Part shown: one piece after another, positions 60,066 through 64,000 of the stretch
Numbering within the stretch: the stretch's first letter is position 1
Layout of the letters: every line of letters begins with the position of its first letter
Source of the DNA: CAYOPZ01 sp964406005
GTDB lineage: Bacteria; Bacteroidota; Bacteroidia; Bacteroidales; SM23-62
Assembly: GCA_964406005.1 (NCBI GenBank)
Contig: CAYOPZ010000012.1
Span: forward strand, 16,382-80,381
Direction of reading: 5' to 3'
DNA length: 64,000 nucleotides
Notes under the pieces: model-generated
Told to the model about the DNA's origin: nothing
Databases searched by the model: none
Seen by the model: only the letters and a program-made list of their open reading frames with translations
Position numbers and translations under genes: made by a program

Positions 60066-63000
60066 TCATTTCCCGAATGATTTCCTTCGTAAGTTCAGGT
60101 TGTTGACAGAAACTATGATTTTTCTCAGTATATCCAGCAGAAGGGTAATGTACATGATGAAAGAAAATCCCCATATGACAGACAGGTTGAACCATTTTGT
60201 GGCATACAACCGTCCGTTGAATTTCTTGAAGGGTGCATAGAACTGTGCCCTGCCGAAATTGGACCCGGGCATCATGTAAATCGGATCGTCCTTCTGTACC
60301 AGCCTGTTGTCGATTTCCAGGATTTTAGTAAAATCATTTCGGTTGGTTACAATTTCATCAAGCCGGTCATTCTGATAATCCTGTCTCATTCTGAATACCT
60401 TTTCCGAGCCTATTGAATCAACGAGGTTTGAATATACCTCGTCTTTCTCCCGGGACGCATTCCTGGACACATCAAGGAAATACTGGCGTACATAATAATT
60501 CAGCCAGTTCAATGTTTCCTCCGAAACAGCCTCGCTGAAATCATTGTAGTTCAGACTGGATAGATACTCGAATTCAAATATGTCCGGTTGATTGCCCAGT
60601 CTCTCAACCTCATTATGGATGAGCAGCAGGTTTTTTTCAAGGATCTCCCTGTTCCCTTCCACGCCCAGGTTGCGGTTACATTCATCCAGTTTGTTCAGCA
60701 GGCGTGGGATGAGGTATGATGTATTGAATGTGGCCTCACTGACGGTTTGGTCAAATGTGTAAAAAATCTTTTCAAAGCGATTGTCCTTTGCCTGTTCAAC
60801 GGCAATTGCCTCGTATGCCCAGCGCGAAAGCATCAAGTCTCCGATCACGGGAACATATACCTGTGAAGTGAGTTTTTTGTTAAGGTCATCAAACCTGACG
60901 GTAGCACCGCTCAATAATAATTGCGGGATCAGGATCAGGGGTATGACGATATAAATGTTTACAATGGAATTCATTCCTGCGGATATATTCAAGCCCAGCA
61001 TGGATGCACAGAAAGCTGCGGAGAAAAGGATGAGCCAGTAGGACAGGATCATTCCCCGGATTTCCAGTATCCAGTTTCCGATCAGTACAAAAAGCAATGT
61101 CTGTAAGGCTGAAAGCCCGAAAAGATAAATGATTTTGGAGTTCAGGTAACTGAAACGGCTGAGATTCAGGAAAGCTTCACGTTTCAGGATTTTCCTGTCT
61201 TTTATGATCTCCTCTGCGCTGATGATCAAGCCTATGAAGATGGACACGATAACGGACATGAACAGATATGCAGGGAGATTTTTGTTGTCGCTGAAGACAT
61301 AGCTGTCACCGGCCACATACTTCGTGAAATACGCAAGAATAAATGCCAGCAACGGAGTTTCCAGAATGTTGAGAAGCACATACTGTCGATTTGTGATTTT
61401 TTGAAGCAGGTTCCTCAGAAAGAATACATTGAACTGCACGTCAATATCAGGTATACTGAAAGTGCTCCGGGGAAGCAGCTTCCTGGATTCCGAAAAATGC
61501 ACACCAGGTGCAATTTGCTCCTGGTAGTGCTCATACCACGTTTCCGGAGGGATTTTTCTTTCGTTCGAATACCTGCCCTGATCATCCACAAGTTTCGATT
61601 CAATAATATGCAGGATCTGATCCGGATCCACATGACCGCAGGAGCTGCATTCCGCTTCACTGACTTCTGCAAAGCTGCTGAGTTTTTTAAAATATATAAT
61701 GGCTTCCACGGGATTTCCCGAGTATACCGGAAATCCACCTCTGTCAAGCACCCACAGCTTGTCCAGCATTTTGAAAATATTTGAATTCGGCTGGTGTATG
61801 TTGGCAATCACAAGCCTGCCCATCGTGGTTTGTTCCTTCAACAGGCGGATTACGTTCTCGGCATCCATTGAAGAAAGTCCTGATGTTGGTTCATCTATAA
61901 AAAGGATGTACGGCTCCCGCATCAGTTCGAGACCGATGTTAAGTCTTTTCCTTTGTCCGCCACTGATAAACTTGTTCAGCGGATCACCGACCTTCATGTC
62001 ACGGATATCTGTCAGGTCGAGGTCATCCAGGATCCGGGTCACCGTTTCCCTGATTTTTGTTTCAGTGTATTTGCCGAAACAAAGACGGGCGTTGTAATAC
62101 AGGTTCTGGTAGACGGTCAGTTCCTCGAACAGCAGATCGTCCTGGGGAACGAACCCCAGAATTCCTTTAAGCTTGAAACGGTCGTGATGGAGATCATACT
62201 GGTTGATGGTGATCTTTCCGTTATTCAGGGGCAATTGCCCGCTTAAAAGGTGAAGGAGGGTTGATTTCCCTACGCCGCTGCTTCCCATGATGCCTATAAG
62301 TTGCCCGGATTCCTCGGAGAAACTGAAACGGCGAATTCCGTTGTCCGAGTTCCTGAAGCGGAATTCAATATCATAGGCATTGACAATGATGTTTATTTCC
62401 TGGCCGGATTTCAGGAAGCGGCCGGCGATTTCATTGTAGTATATGGCACCAAATGAACTGCCCCGGATGATGGATCCGTTATCCAGCAGGTACACCTGGC
62501 CGGGGGAAAGACCATTGCCGTCAACAGTAAGTTCATCCGGGCCGTCATATTTGGTTACAAACAGATTGAGGCTGGAAAAATTAAGAATTATAATCCGTCC
62601 CCTGATCCCGGTTTTAATGATTTTATTGTCCCTGTTTGCGGGGCCGGGCCTGTTTTTATCGATCCAGTCTCCCTCCAGTTCTTCGAAAGACGCCGTATCA
62701 GGCTCCTGAATGTAAAGCAGGTATTTTTCAGGGATCATCTCATCCTTTCCCTTCATCAGGAAATGAATGGCGTTCTCCAGTTCTTCCGGAGGGAGAGAGA
62801 ATGCATCTGCTACCAGGCTGACAAATTCCTTTTCAAGGGCTGAGATATAATCGTCTTCGAGGATGAATTCAATCAGTCTCAGAAGTACCAGGATGCGCTC
62901 ATTCCGGTTCAGTTCCCTGCGTATCTGCAAACAGATACGGGTAAGATTGCCCTTTTCGCTGAGAGAAGCCTGGAATCCGCTGTCATCTACCTGGAGTGCC

Positions 63001-63191
63001 TGGTTGCGTCTGTAAAAATCAATGTAGTTGTCAAACAAACCCAGGAATTCCTCCGCAATTTCCTTTTTTTTAAGGTATCGCAGGAGAAATGCATGAACGA
63101 TCTTTCTGCCTGATTCACTGACATCATCTCCACTCACAGTAGCAATGACAGCAAACAAATGCATTAATGCATTGAGAATGGGTTCGCTCAT
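60066..63191 (-). CDS. TerB-like/ABC ATPase/ABC-2 permease fusion protein
   Basis: The 1041-residue protein appears to have a TerB-like helical N-terminal domain (about residues 1-150) and a beta-rich linker (about 195-280). An ABCG-type ATPase follows, with Walker A MGSSGVGKSTL near 303, signature ISGGQRKRLNIGLELM and Walker B LFIDEPTSGLSS. A CSSCGH motif lies near residue 514, then a C-terminal membrane domain of about six helices (VFSDNKNLPAYLFMSVIVSIFIGLIIS onward) with a long extracytoplasmic insert. It is a half-transporter likely acting as a dimer. Export of a lipid-like or hydrophobic substrate is a family-level guess. It stands alone. Confidence 0.87.
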   Translation of the reverse strand: MSEPILNALMHLFAVIATVSGDDVSESGRKIVHAFLLRYLKKKEIAEEFLGLFDNYIDFYRRNQALQVDDSGFQASLSEKGNLTRICLQIRRELNRNERILVLLRLIEFILEDDYISALEKEFVSLVADAFSLPPEELENAIHFLMKGKDEMIPEKYLLYIQEPDTASFEELEGDWIDKNRPGPANRDNKIIKTGIRGRIIILNFSSLNLFVTKYDGPDELTVDGNGLSPGQVYLLDNGSIIRGSSFGAIYYNEIAGRFLKSGQEINIIVNAYDIEFRFRNSDNGIRRFSFSEESGQLIGIMGSSGVGKSTLLHLLSGQLPLNNGKITINQYDLHHDRFKLKGILGFVPQDDLLFEELTVYQNLYYNARLCFGKYTETKIRETVTRILDDLDLTDIRDMKVGDPLNKFISGGQRKRLNIGLELMREPYILFIDEPTSGLSSMDAENVIRLLKEQTTMGRLVIANIHQPNSNIFKMLDKLWVLDRGGFPVYSGNPVEAIIYFKKLSSFAEVSEAECSSCGHVDPDQILHIIESKLVDDQGRYSNERKIPPETWYEHYQEQIAPGVHFSESRKLLPRSTFSIPDIDVQFNVFFLRNLLQKITNRQYVLLNILETPLLAFILAYFTKYVAGDSYVFSDNKNLPAYLFMSVIVSIFIGLIISAEEIIKDRKILKREAFLNLSRFSYLNSKIIYLFGLSALQTLLFVLIGNWILEIRGMILSYWLILFSAAFCASMLGLNISAGMNSIVNIYIVIPLILIPQLLLSGATVRFDDLNKKLTSQVYVPVIGDLMLSRWAYEAIAVEQAKDNRFEKIFYTFDQTVSEATFNTSYLIPRLLNKLDECNRNLGVEGNREILEKNLLLIHNEVERLGNQPDIFEFEYLSSLNYNDFSEAVSEETLNWLNYYVRQYFLDVSRNASREKDEVYSNLVDSIGSEKVFRMRQDYQNDRLDEIVTNRNDFTKILEIDNRLVQKDDPIYMMPGSNFGRAQFYAPFKKFNGRLYATKWFNLSVIWGFSFIMYITLLLDILRKIIVSVNNLNLRRKSFGK

Positions 63192-63306
63192 CGAATACCT
63201 GATTAGAATTTTGACGTCCTCCCCTCCTTAAACAAAGGGGATTACTCGTGGCATTTCATGCCCCTCGTGAGCTCGTTCGCTGTCGCTCACTCGGTTCCAC
63301 TGGCTT

Positions 63307-63688
63307 CTATGAAGCCACGGGCAGTACTTCCTCACGGGTTCCTGCAGGTTCCTGCTGCCGACCGCCACTACGGTTCGCTTCACAGGCCATCCCCGTCTGC
63401 CCGACGGTTAGTATGTTTATGGCAGCATTCACTTCAGCATGCTGCGCATATCCACATTGCAAACATACAAAATCGGATTGTGATTTCCTGTTTTGCTTTA
63501 CCGTGTTTCCACAGCCTGAGCCAGAAGGCCGGTTCATTGTACCGGCGCATGCCATGGCCCTTCTCCAGGCGTTCCAGGTTCATGGAAAGGGACTTGTTCA
63601 ACAGAAAACGTGCACAGCCGCAGAAACGTACCGGCTTTGATTCGGTTTTACTTTTGGTCTTTAACCTTACTTTATATGCTTTTCGTAT
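63307..63688 (-). pseudogene. tnpB: tnpB remnant with internal deletion and frame change
   Basis: Two pieces of TnpB are visible in different frames. The N-terminal piece (about 63688 to 63500) reads KAYKVRLKTKSK, RFCGCARFLLNKSLSMNLERL and AFWLRLWK, which fits the TnpB start but has no ATG. The C-terminal piece (about 63516 to 63307) reads CGNTVKQNRKSQSDFVCLQCGY and HAEVNAAINIL, the zinc-finger and final RuvC segment. They meet at GGCTGTGGAAACACGG (reverse of 63501-63516), which can encode both LWK and CGNT, a micro-homology junction. About 0.9 kb of the usual 1.2 kb gene is missing, including most of RuvC, so no active nuclease is expected. Confidence 0.85.
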
Positions 63689-63728
63689 CTTTGATATATA
63701 TACTTAATTTGCTAAAATTATTTCATTT

Positions 63729-64000
63729 ATGCAAGAACTTCGTATAAAAAGACATGTAGTCCATGCACTTCACCTGCATTTGGTCTTTGTGACCAAATAC
63801 CGCAGAGATGTTTTTACAGTACCAATGATGGAAAAACTGAAAAATCATTTTAAGCGGGTGTGTGATGATTTCGGCTGCAAGCTCATTGAAACAGGCGGTG
63901 AGAAGGATCATGTACACCTCCTGGTGGAACCCCTGCCGCATACCATGCCATCAAAACTTGTTAACAGTTTGAAAGGTGTATCCTCAAGGATGCTGAGGAA
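63729..64000 (+). CDS. tnpA: IS200/IS605-family transposase TnpA (3' end outside window)
   Basis: The visible 90 codons start MQELRIKRHVVHALHLHLVFVTKYRRDVF and include the HUH motif in EKDHVHLLVEPLP (HVH), as in the Y1 transposases that move single-stranded DNA. The catalytic tyrosine lies further downstream, outside the window. The gene is divergent from the tnpB remnant, the IS605-type order. It could still be active and could mobilise the damaged element in cis or related elements in trans. Confidence 0.9.
   Translation, partial: MQELRIKRHVVHALHLHLVFVTKYRRDVFTVPMMEKLKNHFKRVCDDFGCKLIETGGEKDHVHLLVEPLPHTMPSKLVNSLKGVSSRMLR

Larger units (their letters stand above)
63205..64000. mobile_element. 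Damaged IS200/IS605-type element (right end, tnpB remnant, tnpA partial)
   Basis: The layout is a right-end non-coding stretch (about 63205-63306), a tnpB remnant on the minus strand and a divergent tnpA that runs off the window. The right-end region contains GGCAT-n3-ATGCC (63252-63264) and CCCCTcc...AGGGG-type hairpins (about 63223-63241), as expected for IS605 ends and for the 3' part of an omega RNA. The left boundary of the element is not in the window. Confidence 0.8.

Noticed and set aside
63258..63707. 149-codon plus-strand frame over the IS remnant
   Set aside because: It is antisense to the two recognisable TnpB segments and to the right-end hairpins, with no motif of its own.
1..64000. 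tRNA or rRNA genes
   Set aside because: No cloverleaf-like T-loop/anticodon combinations or rRNA core sequences were noticed in the intergenic stretches; a tRNAscan run would settle it.

Overview
The window comes from a member of the Bacteroidota. The evidence is two ECF-sigma/FecR pairs, a TonB-dependent receptor with an STN domain, DUF4249, DUF3078 and CarboxypepD_reg-like surface proteins, an M56/BlaI pair, and a promoter of the TTTG-N19-TAnnTTTG type (41794-41824). I cannot place it below phylum level; a Bacteroidales/Marinilabiliales-like lineage fits. No rRNA, tRNA or CRISPR array is visible.

Layout. (1) 1-3346: mevalonate pathway operon (HMG-CoA reductase 3' end, GHMP kinase, diphosphomevalonate decarboxylase, mevalonate kinase). 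(2) 3336-10162, minus strand: a class II bacteriocin-type locus with two double-glycine precursor peptides, two tiny one-TM proteins, a HlyD adaptor, a C39-peptidase ABC exporter, a CPBP protease and an SDR, headed by a GH114-like lipoprotein. (3) 10349-20557: mixed metabolism and regulation: ferredoxin-type aldo/keto reductase, GroES-like protein, trans-sulfuration enzyme, a BlaI/M56 sensor pair preceded by a 20-bp-period operator array, a GPH sugar transporter and a phosphofructokinase. (4) 20554-36984, minus strand: two sigma/anti-sigma systems. One drives an STN protein without a beta-barrel and lies beside two paralogues; the other is a standard TonB receptor/DUF4249 module. A CDF transporter and an ABC export pair lie between them. 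(5) 37191-41709: DUF3078 protein, small membrane protein, five-PAS hybrid histidine kinase. (6) 41794-52387: nitrogen block: gltB, gltD, a TrpB2-type tryptophan synthase beta, then amt, glnK and a TorF-like porin. (7) 52635-63191: lipoprotein with a degenerate phosphatase domain, zinc dehydrogenase, a transaldolase/SIS/PfkB sugar-phosphate operon, aldo/keto reductase, and a TerB-ABC-permease fusion. (8) 63205-64000: a damaged IS605-type element.

The most interesting material is non-coding. gltB is preceded by a consensus promoter, a 27-codon leader ORF containing Glu-Glu-Gln, and mutually exclusive antiterminator and terminator hairpins: a complete ribosome-mediated attenuator. trpB2 has a leader peptide with Trp-Arg-Trp-Arg-Trp followed by a terminator. 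Two intergenic regions carry a nested palindromic repeat family with a conserved core and compensatory stem changes; one copy splits a sigma factor from its anti-sigma gene.
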